From contig OY759215.1 in assembly GCA_963662175.1 (NCBI GenBank), positions 46,455,213 through 46,519,212 on the forward strand: a stretch of DNA of 64,000 nt. Reading direction: 5' to 3'. A model generated the notes under the pieces. It was not told the DNA's origin and ran no database searches. It saw only the letters and a program-made list of their open reading frames with translations. The position numbers were made by a program, and so were the translations under genes. The first letter of the stretch is position 1. Each line of letters opens with the position of its first letter. The DNA is from Aradus depressus (taxonomy: Eukaryota; Arthropoda; Insecta; Hemiptera; Aradidae). Shown here piece by piece: positions 13,001 to 22,975 of the stretch.

Positions 13001-16000
13001 GCTGCAGAATCAACATACGTCAAGCAGGGTGCATCCTACCGCTCTATTGCTGAGAGAGTATGCTATCAGTGCAAAATGACTAAATCAATATGAAAGACAT
13101 TTTCATTTTAAACAACTTTTTTTTTTCGCTAAAATTACAATTACATTTTCGAATAGCGAAGGAGAGACGAAGGAGGGAAGAGGTTAAACTAGGAGAGGAG
13201 TGACGTGATGAGGGGGAGTATTTAGAAAATTCCATATCAGGGTTAAAACACTTGAATCAAATTAAACAATGCACTCTTGCGGCGAAGAACATCATCAAAA
13301 TGTATAGATGTTTAGTTCCGGTTATATCGAGGACGCCAGTATTTTAACAATGTGGATTTTTCCCATTAAACTTCTCAGAGGTTCATTTCGCAACTCCACC
13401 GCATATAGAATAAAAATGAACCTACTTGGATTTACAAATAATTGCCTTGACATTAGGCTGTTCGATGACCAGACTCAGCCATGCATTGTCCCCACCATCA
13501 CATATAGTTTGAATGATACCCGTCCGCATGCTGAAGTCCACCCACAACTTTTTGTACTGCTCCGACTGGAAATATTAAAAACATTTCAGAATTTCTCCAT
13601 TATGAAAGATATGTCAATATTACAAAATAATGACGAAGGAAGTCCGTAGAATAAAAACATTTTTTTTTTTTCTCGATCAACATTTCTTCTATTCTATATA
13701 ACTAATATCTACATTTTAAATTGAATAAATAAATTTAAAATAAACAAAAATCCGACTTTGGGAAAAAATGAAAATGTCCATAATAGCATATGGTGTCTAA
13801 AGGTAACGAAACACCAAATCCGAGAAAAGGACCGTCGGAACAATTTACTTCAACACGAGCTTAACATTGGATTTTCCAAAAATTATAAACAAAATTTGCA
13901 ATATCCATGATCGGGCGTCTTTTATGTCTATAGTTTAACGAGATCGCCCGACCACGTATTTTGAAAAACTCCAAGGTTAAGTTTGTGTTGGAGTAAATTG
14001 TTCCGACGGTCCTTTACTCAGATTTCGTTACCTTTAGGCACGACATGATATTATAGACATTTTAATTTTCACCCAAAGTAATGCTTTTGTTTATTTTTTT
14101 ATTTATTTATTTTTTTTTCCGAGGGCAGATTGTGTCCCCGCGGCAGAGTAGGCCTATTGTGTGCCCTGTGTGTGTTGGTCCCTACATCAGCCTTGTATCT
14201 CTAATAAAGTCCAGGATTCTTCTGCAGGTTCCTTCCATTCCAGGTCCCTTATTTATATTATTTAAAATATAGAAATGAAAAGTTTCTTTTCCAAGGGTTA
14301 GTACGCCTGTTTTGCTCTGACAAATTGCCAAGTATACAGAGCCAACCTAACAAGTAGAAATGTTTTTGCACCCTTTTAATGATAACGGTACAAAATATAT
14401 TTTAAAAATGTCGTTTTACACTTTTTCAGAGTTTGGTGCAATAAAACCATTCAAGGTGCAAAGGTTATTTAAAAGTTAATACAAAAATAAGACATCAAAC
14501 TTGGGACATGGACCCCTAAAGTTTCTAGATTAAGTTGAGACAAGAGTTCCCGGTAATTTACATGGTTAGAGAACATTTTGGGTTGAAAATGATTAACTTA
14601 GATTGGAGAGACTACTAACTAAATAATTAACTTAGACGGTAGAGGCCTCTGTCGATCACAGCTCTAAGAACCTGCTTCCACCTTGTCCACTGTGTGGGCG
14701 TTAATATGGTAAGAAGTAGGAGCTGGATTACTATAACATTGGGGTTCGTTATGATGGAATCCATTGCATGCTCAACACTCTATAAGTGAGTTTATATTAT
14801 TCTGAAGACATTGAAAGTCAGCTGAGGATGAATATAAATTTAAAAAGTTTAAGGTCATCAGCAAAGATTAAAAAGAAAAGACCCGAAAAAATGGAATTAA
14901 CGTCATTAAGAAAGAAAAGAAATAAAAGTGGTCCTTGGTGTGAATCTTGTGTAGCTCCAGACATAACCGTTATTTTACTAGAAATATGAGACTTAAATTT
15001 AACTATACGATTTCTAGTTAGGAGAAATTATTTTAACCATTGTTGATATATACCAGAAATTCCAAATGATTCTAACTTCATTGAAAGTAAGAAAAAATTA
15101 TCTATATCAAAGGCTTGTTGGTTCAGAATATACCTGATGGCTAGAATGTATTGATAAAAAACTGACGACTTTTAAAAGCCGACAATGGCGTAAACTGAAA
15201 CCAGTACATATAAGTATATATTTTTTAGTGGAATTAGACAACGTAAATGTTAAACAAGAATTTTATTTTTATTTGTTTTTAAAAATTATTCATTTTTTAA
15301 CGAAAACATGCCACTGATGAAAGATCGTTTTTGAAGAATATAAGTTAATTATATAACATAATACACACGTACAATTGGTTAATCAATTCATCTTTGTCCA
15401 AAATTAGTGATAAGCCCCACGATATTGTTAATATATTTGTATATAATTGTAATTTTGTATATATATGTGTGACAAGCAAATATGTGGTACAGGCGCCATC
15501 TTTTTTTTTATCCAAGAGATTGAAACACCCTGTACATGCCGTCCTTCGGAGGGCACGTAAAATGGCGGTCCCGAGCCTGTGTGATGTCAATAATTCGTTA
15601 AAGCCCCTCTACCCTTACCAAACCTGAGTAGGCGATATAGGACTAAGTCCACCAGAGAGACGAAAAACGCTCTGGTAGTAGGTGATATGACCTCGTAGTT
15701 AAAAGTCCGGGTATGAGTCACAAAACATCTCCTTCATCTACTCTTACAATTATATTGCCACTCCGAGCAATTTTAAAACATAAATAGAACATAATACTCA
15801 CTTTTGGTTTATGCAACGGAATGTCGTTAGCAAAAGCATCAACACATGGTAACGTAAATACTTTAATTTCCGTATCGACAGTAATATTCACAATATTAAG
15901 AAAATCCCTGCAAGACTGAATTAAAAGAAAATTAATAAATATGTATATGTATAGGTACATGCAGTATACAAAGAAAGGTAGGTGAAAAAAATAAATGGGG

Positions 16001-18569
16001 AAACAGAAGAGTATACCAAACCATCCTTAAGTAGATACAAATTTGGTAATTGCTATCAAATGTTTCTCGAAATATGTACTTTCAGGATCTCTAACAGAAA
16101 AAACTAAATTTTTCACTGAACAGCAATAAATTTACTCAGTTAATAGAAATGCACACTCTACAATGACTTCATATAGGGCCGCAACACAGTCACCTGAAAC
16201 AAGCAGCTAAGGAAGGGATAACGGACAGGTATACATGTGCGGTGAGAACATTTCAAAACCAAGGTCTCGATTTCAAAGACTATTCGAGGGAACTACGAAA
16301 ATTAAATGTCACGGTAGTATGATGTTCACATCTTAGATCGAAAAGAACTCTCGACATTTTTAGGGAATGTTAATTTCTGGGATAGCGCGATGTTGTTGGT
16401 TAATATTACCGTCTCGTGACGACCTGACAGAGGTCCGCAGTGACTGAATAGTTTGAGCTATGGATCTTGGAGACTGGCTCTAAAGTTGAGAGGGGGTACT
16501 GGTTGTCAGTGCCAGTGGTTATGAAGCTGAGAGCGTTGGTGGTTGTTAAGTGGATATTGGACCTGAGAAAGGTCATGTTGATGGAGGTGTGTCCCTGCAC
16601 CGGAACCTCTGTTACAGATATGATCCTGGGAGCGAGTATTGGAGGTTGAATGGTTATAGTAACTAGTTATTTACGTAAAAGATGGTCTTAATTGTGTGGC
16701 TTATACGGGGAGAAGCATAGCTATAACAACAATTTAGCCCCGGATATACCTGCTAGTTAATAATACAATAAAAATTCAAAAATTAAATAACATTTTCTTA
16801 TGACCATTTGTTATTACGTTTGTGACACTTTCCTTTTATTTTTATATCATCAAAAGGAATCAGTTGATATATTCGGTCGTTCCCCACAAGTTGTTCACCT
16901 CAATGATACAATTATGAAAATGTTACTTTTAAGAATATTAAAAAACATATAAAGAGAGGGCGCCAGTAGCTCTGTGGTATGCGTGCTTGCTTAGTGAACT
17001 CAAGATCGCGGCTTCGAAACACAGCCGAGGCCAATAGGTTTTTTATCTGAAAGGTGAAGAAACCTTGAGCACGCCGTCCTTCGGATGGTCCCGAGCCTGT
17101 ATGGTCAGATCTCCAGAATGTCCAGAGCTCTGGTAGTAAGCAATATGACTTTGCACTTAGAACCTGGGCATGAGTCATAATAACTATTAAAAAAATAATA
17201 CTTTAAAGTGGACGTCATTTATATTGAATAGCAAGAATTTTGTGTTCTAAAGGTTGTTATTCTTATCAATCTCTAAAATCGGCTCTAACTGCATCAGTAG
17301 TTTTTCCTTAATTAATTTTTTTATTGATATATTTTATGAACAAATTAAAGAAAAAGGTGGACGACATCTCCGGGTATCTTCATATCTTACAGACATCTAA
17401 GTAACAACTTAGAAGCCTCAATTAATAAAGTGAACATTGAACAAAGAAACCTTCTATTAACGTACCATATCAAAAGATTTGTAATTCAAAACATCCACTG
17501 CAGGAATAATTGAAGGGAGATTACGAAACCAATGTTTCACTACGTTTGTCTTTTTTTTACTCATGAATGACAGACGCATCAAAATTTCCACAGCTACTTC
17601 CTCAGTTTCATAATCACCACATTCTGGAAACCATTCAGCCAACTTCGTCCTAAAAGAAAATACAGAGACAATTTATTTACCAAATATCATTATTTTTCAT
17701 AAAGATTAATAAAATGAAACAAAATAACAACTGACAAAGATTTATCATAAGTATTTAGTATATTTTTCCTCAGCCCAGCATCGGCTCTTTTTAATATTGT
17801 TTTTAATTGAAGAAATACTTCTTTTCGTACTAAGAAATCAAAGCTGTTGGCAAATATAACATTTAATATAACTCCAAAAGCTTCATTCAAAACAATTATC
17901 CTCAAACTTTCATTAGTTTCTATCAGTGTCTGAAAAATAATATTACAAAATAGAAAGATAATATGAACAAAATGCCAAAATGATACAGACGAAAACATAT
18001 ACAAGAATATAACATACCAGGAAACATTGCCCAACTTTTCTTAAAAATGTATTGAATTCTTTATGTGTAGCCAAGAAATGATGTTCATACATTGAAATTG
18101 TTCGAAAATAATTGCTGATCAAGTCGCCAAAACTTTCGTTAATCTTCGACCAATCTTCAGAGTTCTGCGAAGATATACAAAATATTGAACAATAATAATG
18201 AATTGGTTTTAGAGAATAGATACACATTTCAACACTTACGTAGGTGTGTATTAGACCTTCTTCAATTATCTTTAAAACGAGCATCAACGGCCAAAAATTA
18301 TCTTTATTCTGAAAAATAATGACCTTGAACGTATTGAATCCATTTTCTAGCTTTTTTTTTAGGTATACAAACATAAATTTTTTTTTCTTCGCTACAAAAC
18401 CTTAATTAAATATTTTTACCTTGTTTGTCAACAGTAGAACCTCTTTCAGTAATCCTATTACTTTAACATTGAACTTAGGAACTTTATTAATACTTCTTTG
18501 CTCCAGAATTCTCTGAATACTTTCAGGAGTTGACAAACAATTCCTAAGTGACCTTATAAACGAATCCAT
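1057..18569 (-). CDS. SYCP2-like: Synaptonemal complex protein 2 (SYCP2)-like, 13 exons, 3' end outside window
   Basis: Axial/lateral-element protein of meiotic chromosomes by homology. Exons in transcription order: 18569-18420, 18308-18240, 18164-18018, 17929-17736, 17649-17466, 15915-15802, 13565-13426, 11579-11390, 10278-10227, 6645-6563, 4206-1605, 1242-1217, 1133-1057. All junction phases agree and give about 1,342 residues so far. Residues 1-286 match the SYCP2 armadillo-like domain; the best block is SCRDFLNIVN followed by VFTLPCVDAF, aligning with the vertebrate CRIFLNLVN and FTFPCLSAF segment. LWVDF (exon 7) matches the vertebrate FWIDF that opens the next, Spt16-middle-like domain (about 287-400). 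The start ATG has an in-frame TAG five codons upstream. Exon 13 (RKSLEKFVEQL) looks like the start of the C-terminal coiled coil. The exon 7 donor (AA|GTAGGT) and exon 4 donor (TT|GTCAGT) were chosen by phase and are the weakest junctions. Confidence 0.82.
1217..1242 (-). CDS. 26-nt microexon of the SYCP2-like gene
   Basis: Exon of 26 nt between a good acceptor (atgttacag) and donor (gtaagc). Joined to the last base of exon 11 it reads EKVFHLADE and leaves phase 0, which is exactly what exon 13 (CGG AAG TCT...) needs. Inferred from phase only. Confidence 0.6.
1338..1412. repeat. 75-bp near-perfect palindrome (mini foldback element)
   Basis: Arms of 26 bp, ATGGTACGCCTTGAAACAGG and then AAACAT, identical in inverted orientation around a 23-bp AT-rich centre that is itself partly palindromic. 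In the intron before the 26-nt microexon. Confidence 0.9.
1605..4206 (-). CDS. Giant exon 11 of the SYCP2-like gene (residues 442-1308)
   Basis: A stop-free stretch of 2,602 bases bounded by an acceptor (ttttttggtag before CTGGGA) and a donor (GGAG before GTGAGT). It encodes a Ser/Lys/Asn-rich, apparently disordered linker, as expected for the long middle of SYCP2 proteins between the N-terminal domains and the C-terminal coiled coil. It contains basic clusters (for example KSKKKRFLNEE and KPKCKRKSLK), a hydrophobic-acidic motif FEEIIIIDSD near residue 1007 and a tandem array at residues 1024-1113. The C-terminal end turns acidic and proline-rich (EEEPTMGALEEH, then PPLPVPP). An ATG is not used here; the exon enters in phase 0 from exon 10. 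Confidence 0.85.
2191..2460 (-). repeat. Coding minisatellite: nine 30-bp units in the SYCP2-like exon
   Basis: Nine back-to-back 30-bp units in perfect register, with degenerate partial units on each side (2165-2190 and 2461-2475). Each encodes a variant of the decapeptide STSPDKRPKR. Variants include STSTEKRPIR, where Ser-Pro is lost, and SISPDKRPKI. The unit length keeps the frame, and it also keeps the antisense strand open, which creates spurious plus-strand reading frames over this region. Confidence 0.95.
4998..5128. repeat. TIR element with AACCACTTTTTT arms
   Basis: Arms AGGACTTTCTTATAGTCAAC and (reversed) AGGACTTCATACCAACC both continue into ACTTTTTTA and AGAT. The core between contains a GGGGAGGGGAAGGG run. 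Related copies occur at 54.7-55.3 kb. Confidence 0.65.
5455..6382 (+). pseudogene. Broken copy of a transposon-associated zinc-finger protein family
   Basis: From an ATG at 5455 the frame reads a CxxC start (CCYVCGELI), then a TAA, then continues with HVFCERCRRTLSSW and NFNMPMIWREPLNHENDCYF. The conserved block LNDLVRDLHLSKSEAELLAS follows, and EEWRLFVNSS. At about 6245 most of the protein is missing, and the family C-terminus (FEQNYQGYWDQAMLGDYCW, then RDTDTKKYKKE) follows in another frame to 6382. I know this architecture as an uncharacterised, multicopy insect protein family; the name is uncertain. In the intron between SYCP2-like exons 10 and 11, opposite strand. Confidence 0.7.
7307..7753 (+). 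repeat. Repeat B, nearly complete copy
   Basis: Starts ACTTCCCCAGCTATACGAA, runs through modules containing TAATGTCCTTACG, AATAACTGCCGATG and GAATTTATTTTCATGG, and ends GGGGAAGTACATAGCCGGTG, then ATTCATCGACGAC and T-rich DNA. It lies in an intron of the SYCP2-like gene. Unclassified interspersed family. Confidence 0.75.
8226..8538 (-). mobile_element. tRNA-derived SINE, near full length
   Basis: Complete head (GGCTCCGGTAGCTCAGTGG) and B box (GGGTTTCGAACCC) at the right end, and the body ending GGGCATGAGTCATAA at the left end. It lies in an intron of the SYCP2-like gene. This is one of the best copies for building a consensus. Confidence 0.9.
8771..9360 (+). repeat. Repeat B, full-length copy with three modules
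   Basis: Starts ACTTCCCGACCTATACGAAG and ends GGGGAAGTACATTGCCGGTG followed by AATCACCGACGAC(T)n. The internal module (ATGAATGTATCGACACGAAATTT-like, GACGACACCTATCAATTTTC, AGAGGCTTAACAC, AATAACTGCCGTTG) is repeated with a period of about 140 bp. No open reading frame. Confidence 0.78.
9640..9842 (-). mobile_element. hAT-like fragment, one terminus
   Basis: On the minus strand the fragment starts CAGTGGTGGATTTAAGGGG, a typical hAT terminal repeat, followed by a GC-richer stretch (CCCTGTGGCCCTG). The opposite terminus was not found; the left limit is approximate. Confidence 0.5.
10626..11129 (-). other. Unexplained 167-codon reading frame inside a SYCP2-like intron
   Basis: Stop-free in AT-rich DNA for 167 codons; reads KRRKGGRGKQILRPATKQF near the start and ELYEEEVDNSMQQ, RKRKNQQDNHR at the end. 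No family recognised. It overlaps the start of a repeat shared with the 22.5-23.0 kb region, so a mobile-element origin is likely. It is not needed for the phase of the SYCP2-like gene. Confidence 0.35.
11110..11235 (+). repeat. Repeat with CTGAAGAAGG...GAAAGC core (Penelope-like 3' region?)
   Basis: CCTGAAGAAGGTACACTCAG and TGCCGAAAGCTTCGCAG are followed by AAATTCCACAAGTTTGT, TTTTCTTCGACCACAAGCC. Related sequences are at 22880-22975 (plus) and 22495-22585 (minus). Confidence 0.5.
11580..13425. other. SYCP2-like intron 7, no recognised content
   Basis: AT-rich intron with no element I can classify. A 65-codon plus-strand frame at 12882-13079 is GC-richer than its flanks but shows no motif. 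Confidence 0.4.
13725..14115. repeat. Foldback element of about 390 bp
   Basis: Two long imperfect arms (about 13725-13900 and 13930-14115) in inverted orientation. Matching segments include ACTTTGGG, AAAATGTC, CTAAAGGTAACGAAA, GGACCGTCGGAACAATTTAC and GATCGGGCG. The inner palindrome TAAAGGTAACGAAA...TTTCGTTACCTTTA could be a Tc1/mariner-type end with TA. In the intron between SYCP2-like exons 6 and 7. Confidence 0.75.
14786..15120 (-). mobile_element. Degenerate non-LTR retrotransposon reverse transcriptase fragment
   Basis: On the minus strand, with stops, it reads NQQAFDIDNFF, KLESFGISGIYQQWLK, then SGATQDSHQGPLLFLFFLND and FADDLKLF. These correspond to the KAFDxVxH, GIxGxxxxWL, PQGSxLGPLLF and FADD motifs of LINE reverse transcriptases. 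In the intron between SYCP2-like exons 6 and 7. Confidence 0.8.
15534..15721 (+). mobile_element. SINE 3' part (5'-truncated)
   Basis: Matches the family body from CCGTCCTTCGGA to GGTATGAGTCAC, with an internal deletion. Lies in the intron downstream (in gene orientation) of SYCP2-like exon 5. Confidence 0.8.
16406..16660 (-). other. Unexplained 80-codon reading frame in a SYCP2-like intron
   Basis: Reads ITIQPPILAPRIISVTEVPV, then TSINMTFLRSNIHLTTTNAL and ends LCQVVTRR. GC-richer than its flanks. No family recognised and no splice sites that would fit the host gene. Confidence 0.3.
16957..17181 (+). mobile_element. tRNA-derived SINE with internal deletion
   Basis: The head GGCGCCAGTAGCTCTGTGG and B-box-like GCTTCGAAACAC are followed by the body (CACGCCGTCCTTCGGATGG), then a shortened tail ending CATGAGTCATAATA. 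Confidence 0.88.
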
Positions 18570-19398
18570 TCTTTTAAATATCTAATTAATAAACAAAAAA
18601 GTTAACACTTCTTTCAACACAAAAACAATATAGGTATGTGTACTAATATATAATTTACAAACATTTGTAAGTTTAAATAAAAGATTCTTCATCCATCTTC
18701 TTGGTACAGTGCAAGAAACATGACTGTCCAAATCGTAACTATCAGCATGTTATTAATCCCGTCAACCCTTCATTACAAAAACAAATACATACATTTATAC
18801 TTCGAAAAAGTAAATTTATTCTTTTCTTTGTGTGTCACAATTATTAGAATATTCTATACTTCTTCAATATCCTATTTACATTCTTCTGTAGTTAAGCCTT
18901 TTGTAGCAACAACTGTCACTACAAAAGTATATGCAGTATCCTTTATAAACAAACTATTTGAAATGTAAATAATACAATCATTTAACTAAAGTTCAAATGA
19001 TACAAAGCCTGCTGGTAATGTTGTTATGTTTAAGTTTTAATAAAATTGCGAATAAGCATGAGAAAATAATTTACAACTTTGAATAATAATAATTTTAACA
19101 ATTTTTCAAATAATACTGAGACCTCAGTTTTTATTAATGTTTTCTGCGAAGAATCGCTAATTTTACTAATTATATTTCATTCCACATGACTAATACCTAT
19201 AAATAAAACAAGAGTTACATTTGAACCTATAGCTGTCCCATAAAACTAAAACATGTTACCCTTCCCCTTCTTTCAGATACATACAACTAAATATAAAACA
19301 TACAGTAAAAGTTATCCCCTAATAAATAAATATATTCCGAATAAAGTTTGATATTCAATATTAATTTTTCAGTTGTTCTAATAGTTGATAAAGAGATT

Positions 19399-19421
19399 GG
19401 GGGGGGGGGGGGGGGGGGGGG
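19399..19421. repeat. Poly-G tract (23 G)
   Basis: Uninterrupted mononucleotide G run in the intergenic region. Confidence 0.9.
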
Positions 19422-20874
19422 AGTAAGAACAACTTGGCTCCGTTCGAATCAGTTTTTTTTAAGCTTATTAGCCATCAGTTGCTTAAATTACCGAGTCCAC
19501 ATAAGCATAGATTTCGGCTAGTTAAAATAGTTATTTTGATTAAGAAATTTAATTGGAGAATGAAATATTAGTAACCAATTTAATTACACCATTAAATTTG
19601 TGAGTTGACAAAAATTTAAGATTTCTTGCTCCTAACATACAAATTTGTGTCCTCTTCTTGGAATCAATGAAATCCTTGATTTATCTTTGAGGTCTTTGCA
19701 CGTTTCCGGAGGGATTTTATAATCACAATTCTCGAGAGTTGGATGGTAGAGAATGCACATGAGAAAGAAATCTTCATCCAGAAATGCAGTAGGAGCTTTT
19801 GGGGTTTTGGGCCTGCGCTTAACAAATGAGCACATAGGAATTTCAGAAATTTAATTTTAAGAGGTGGTGCTACTCATTACTTTTTTTTCCAAAACCAGAA
19901 TTTGCATTGTCCTATTGCAACGAAAGTTTTTTTAGACATTTTTAGTGAGCTTCAAGCTACTCCAGAAGCTTCTTTTTTGAGTATGAACAATTTGCATGAA
20001 ATTTTTTATATTGATTGGTGCTTCGTCTAAACAAGGAAAAAATTGATTATCTTTTAAATATATTGATATTGTAGTTAATACTGAAAAAGGACAAACTTAT
20101 TCACCAACTGACTGCGTGGAGAGGCGACAAACCATGGGGTGGTATCCGGGCGTCTGTTTTTTTTTTGCTTGTGACTTATAAAACTGTTTCAAATCAAATA
20201 GGTTTTCGAAATGTTGAGACTAGAATCTAAATAAAGAGCATACAAAGAAAAAGAAATCCTTGGTCCGAACTTGCCCATCTGTAAGACTAGAATTTAGTAG
20301 GTTAGTAGGCTTTGTCAGCATAGCGCCTATACCGTTTCATGAAAGTTTCAGGGAATGTTCATCGGGCACCAGGGCTGTGGATAGACTACTTAGCATAGCT
20401 GAATTTCTTTTGGGGCGACTGCTACAAATATGCCGTTTCATATTTTTTCGTAAAATATTAATTGGCACATGGTTTTTGTTTTCTATCGATGTCAAGGTTG
20501 AACCTTAATTTCCTATTTTCATCGAGTCACTTACAGTAACACAAACATGAAACATAAACCACTTTTCATTGTTTCTTATCCTGACTTTAAATCATAGAAC
20601 ATCCTCGTATCCATTGCCCTATCCTAACTTTTTTTTACCCTGAAATTAGATTTTTGAAAAGAAAAAATACATAATAATAATAATGGGAAGGTATTCCTGG
20701 ATATTCATGAGTCCCAAATTTCTATACGATATTCATTCTTCTCTCATTACACATATAGACATGAAATAATTTATATTTTTCATAACCATCTTAGTATCTT
20801 CAAAAATACTTCCGAGCATTATAATTTTTTTGTAATTTCTGCCACAGTAGAAAAAAAAAGGTTGGTCAGTTAGT

Positions 20875-21104
20875 TATTGTGACTCATGCCAGGGTTATAT
20901 CGCCTACGCTCTTTCGTCGCTTATGTGGACATGCACCAGACTCTGCAGTGGGAGTCCTAAATTTTGCCTATCCAGGTTTATTCACCTAGGATAGGGAGCT
21001 ACCTACCGAGTACCTGACATTGTACAGGCTCGGGATCATCGCTTAACGTCCCACCCGAAGGATGATGTACTCAAGGTTCACCTCCCAGATAAAAAGTTGA
21101 TGAC
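20875..21104 (-). mobile_element. SINE body, tRNA head missing
   Basis: Family tail and body from GACTCATGCC through to the CACCTCCCAGATAAAAA block; the tRNA-like head is absent. Confidence 0.82.
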
Positions 21105-21248
21105 GGGGGCACAGCCCACCAACGAATAGGAAGAGATGCTATGATGGATTTAAAGTCAGGATAAAAAATTGTGAAAAATAGTGTTTGGAACTAAAAACGT
21201 CTGAGTGAAATTGAAGTTGGGCCACTCTATACAGTACCTACATATGTA

Positions 21249-22040
21249 TCTATATTAATAAAGCTGAAACGGGGTTTGTCTGTGTGTTTGTTCCAACATC
21301 ATGAAACTTGAGATGTACCATCCTTCTAAGCCAGATTGAAAAACAAGCTATGTGGCGTCCCAAAATATTCAACGGGACGGGGGCCTAAGTGTAAATATAG
21401 TTCTACCTAATAACTAATGGTCGGATTGTCATGGAATTTCACATGTAGTATTCTTAAAAGCCAAATATAAAAATAGAGTGTGTGACGTCTCAAAATTTTG
21501 AACGAGAGGGGGGTTGTGGGAGTAGGCCTTAGGATAAAGATAGTGTTGGCTCATTAACGAATGGTCGGATTGTGATGGAATTTCACATGTAGTAGTAATA
21601 ACTAAGTACTAGAAGTGGGGTACACCGTTGAAGGGCACATACTAGCTGTGATGCCCAGTGGTCCCTAACTACGTACTAGGTGTGGGGTCCACCGTTGAAG
21701 GGCACATACTAGCTGTGATGCCCAGTGGTCCCTAACTACGTACTAAGCGTGGGGTCCACCGTTGAAGGGCACATTAGTAGCTGTGATGCCCAGTGGTCCT
21801 TAACTACGTACTACGAGTGGGGTCCACCGTTGAAGGGCACATACTAGCTGTGATGCCCAGTGATCCCAACTACGTACTAGCTATGGGGTCCGCCATTGAA
21901 GGACTATAAGCCTTATTCCATATGAATAATTGAAAATTATAACATCATGAATGTACTGTCGAAGAATTGAATAGGATTCGAACGAGAGATATTAGGAGAA
22001 AAGTCAAAGTTCCCCCGGCAAAGCCGAGTATTACTGCTAG
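21249..22040 (+). mobile_element. Non-autonomous Helitron-like element, 792 bp
   Basis: The left end is TCTATATTAATAAAGCTGAA preceded by A. The right end has a CCCGGCAAAGCCGAG hairpin, 7 bases, then GCTAG followed by T, matching the Helitron pattern (5' TC, 3' hairpin plus CTRR, insertion between A and T). No target duplication and no replicase/helicase reading frame. Two modules with GGTCGGATTGTCATGGAATT-like text repeat at 21420 and 21562. Contains the tandem array 21601-21906. Confidence 0.75.
21601..21906 (+). repeat. Tandem repeat, four units of 66-68 bp plus a partial fifth
   Basis: Units start at 21601, 21668, 21735 and 21803, with a partial one from 21869. The core reads ACTACGTACTAGGTGTGGGG, then CACCGTTGAAGGGCACATAC, TAGCTGTGATGCCCAGTGG. 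Units differ by a few substitutions and 1-2 bp indels. Confidence 0.95.
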
Positions 22041-22494
22041 TATAGTATATATACAGCCTGTAACTTACCACATCTTACATCAACAGCCAACTTACCGGCT
22101 AATATCAGCCAGACTTGCCTCGGGGTACATCAACCAACGTTACCTGGCCAGGGGGATGAACATTATGTAAGAAATCACACTCCCATCACTTTCCCAACTG
22201 TCTTCCATTTTGCTCCTTAGTGTTTTTCCAGCTCCCAAAGTTTTAGACCTGTGTATGCCTGGAGAGTAAGATCTGTCGTCACAGAACAAAGAAAGAGGAA
22301 GCTGAAAAGAACTTAGCCGCTGCAGGTAAAAACTCCACAACGCTCCAACTTATCTTCATTTGTTGGTTGTCATTTAAAAAAAAAATTGAAACTATCCTCC
22401 GAAAGATTGTTTTTTTTTTTTTTTCAAACTGGTTGACTACTAATAAAAACCAAAGGAATTTCCCTCCCCAATGTTAGTAGTGTTTTGAATGGGA

Positions 22495-22585
22495 AGAGAG
22501 AAATCAGGCTTGCAGTCGATAAAACAAACTCAAAAAATATCTTCCAGGCTTCCGTCATTGAGTTGCCTTCTTCAGTTCCTGTATT
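22495..22585 (-). repeat. CTGAAGAAGG repeat, inverted copy
   Basis: On the minus strand AGGAACTGAAGAAGGCAACTC, then GAGTTTGTTTTATCGACTGC and AAGCCTGATTTCTCTCTTCC. Confidence 0.5.
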
Positions 22586-22677
22586 AACATTTATGCAATA
22601 GTAACAAGCTTATATAAACTAAATCAATGAAAAAAAATAAAAAAATAAATAAATAACTTTAAATCTCCTCATTTAAG

Positions 22678-22762
22678 TCATCTGAGCACAAAATAGCGGG
22701 TTCGAAACCCAGCCAAGGCCCTTAGGTTTTTTATCTGGGAGGTTGTACGATGTCTGTTACTG
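22678..22762 (+). mobile_element. SINE fragment (head to start of body)
   Basis: B box (GGGTTCGAAACCC) followed by CCTTAGGTTTTTTATCTGGG and a jump into GTACGATGTC; the remainder is missing. Confidence 0.75.
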
Positions 22763-22879
22763 TAGCTGACGAATTTTTTAGATTGTTAGGATGTAACTTT
22801 CGTTTTGTTTGTTTTATTTTTACTTTAATTAATTTTAGTTAATTAGCTTTTATTACTATTGTATACATGTTAATTGCTG

Positions 22880-22975
22880 AACGATTGGCAGAAATTCTTT
22901 GAGTTTGTTTATCGACCACGAGCCGCATCTCTCTCTTCCTGTTATATCGTTCGTTGGTCCATCCTGATACATATA
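22880..22975 (+). repeat. CTGAAGAAGG repeat, downstream part
   Basis: GGCAGAAATTCTTTGAGTTTG, TTTATCGACCACGAGCCGC, TCGTTGGTCCATCCTG match the distal part of the copy at 11.1 kb. Confidence 0.5.

Noticed and set aside
21601..21906. CRISPR-like direct repeats
   Set aside because: Units are contiguous with no unique spacers and lie inside a Helitron-like element in a eukaryotic genome.
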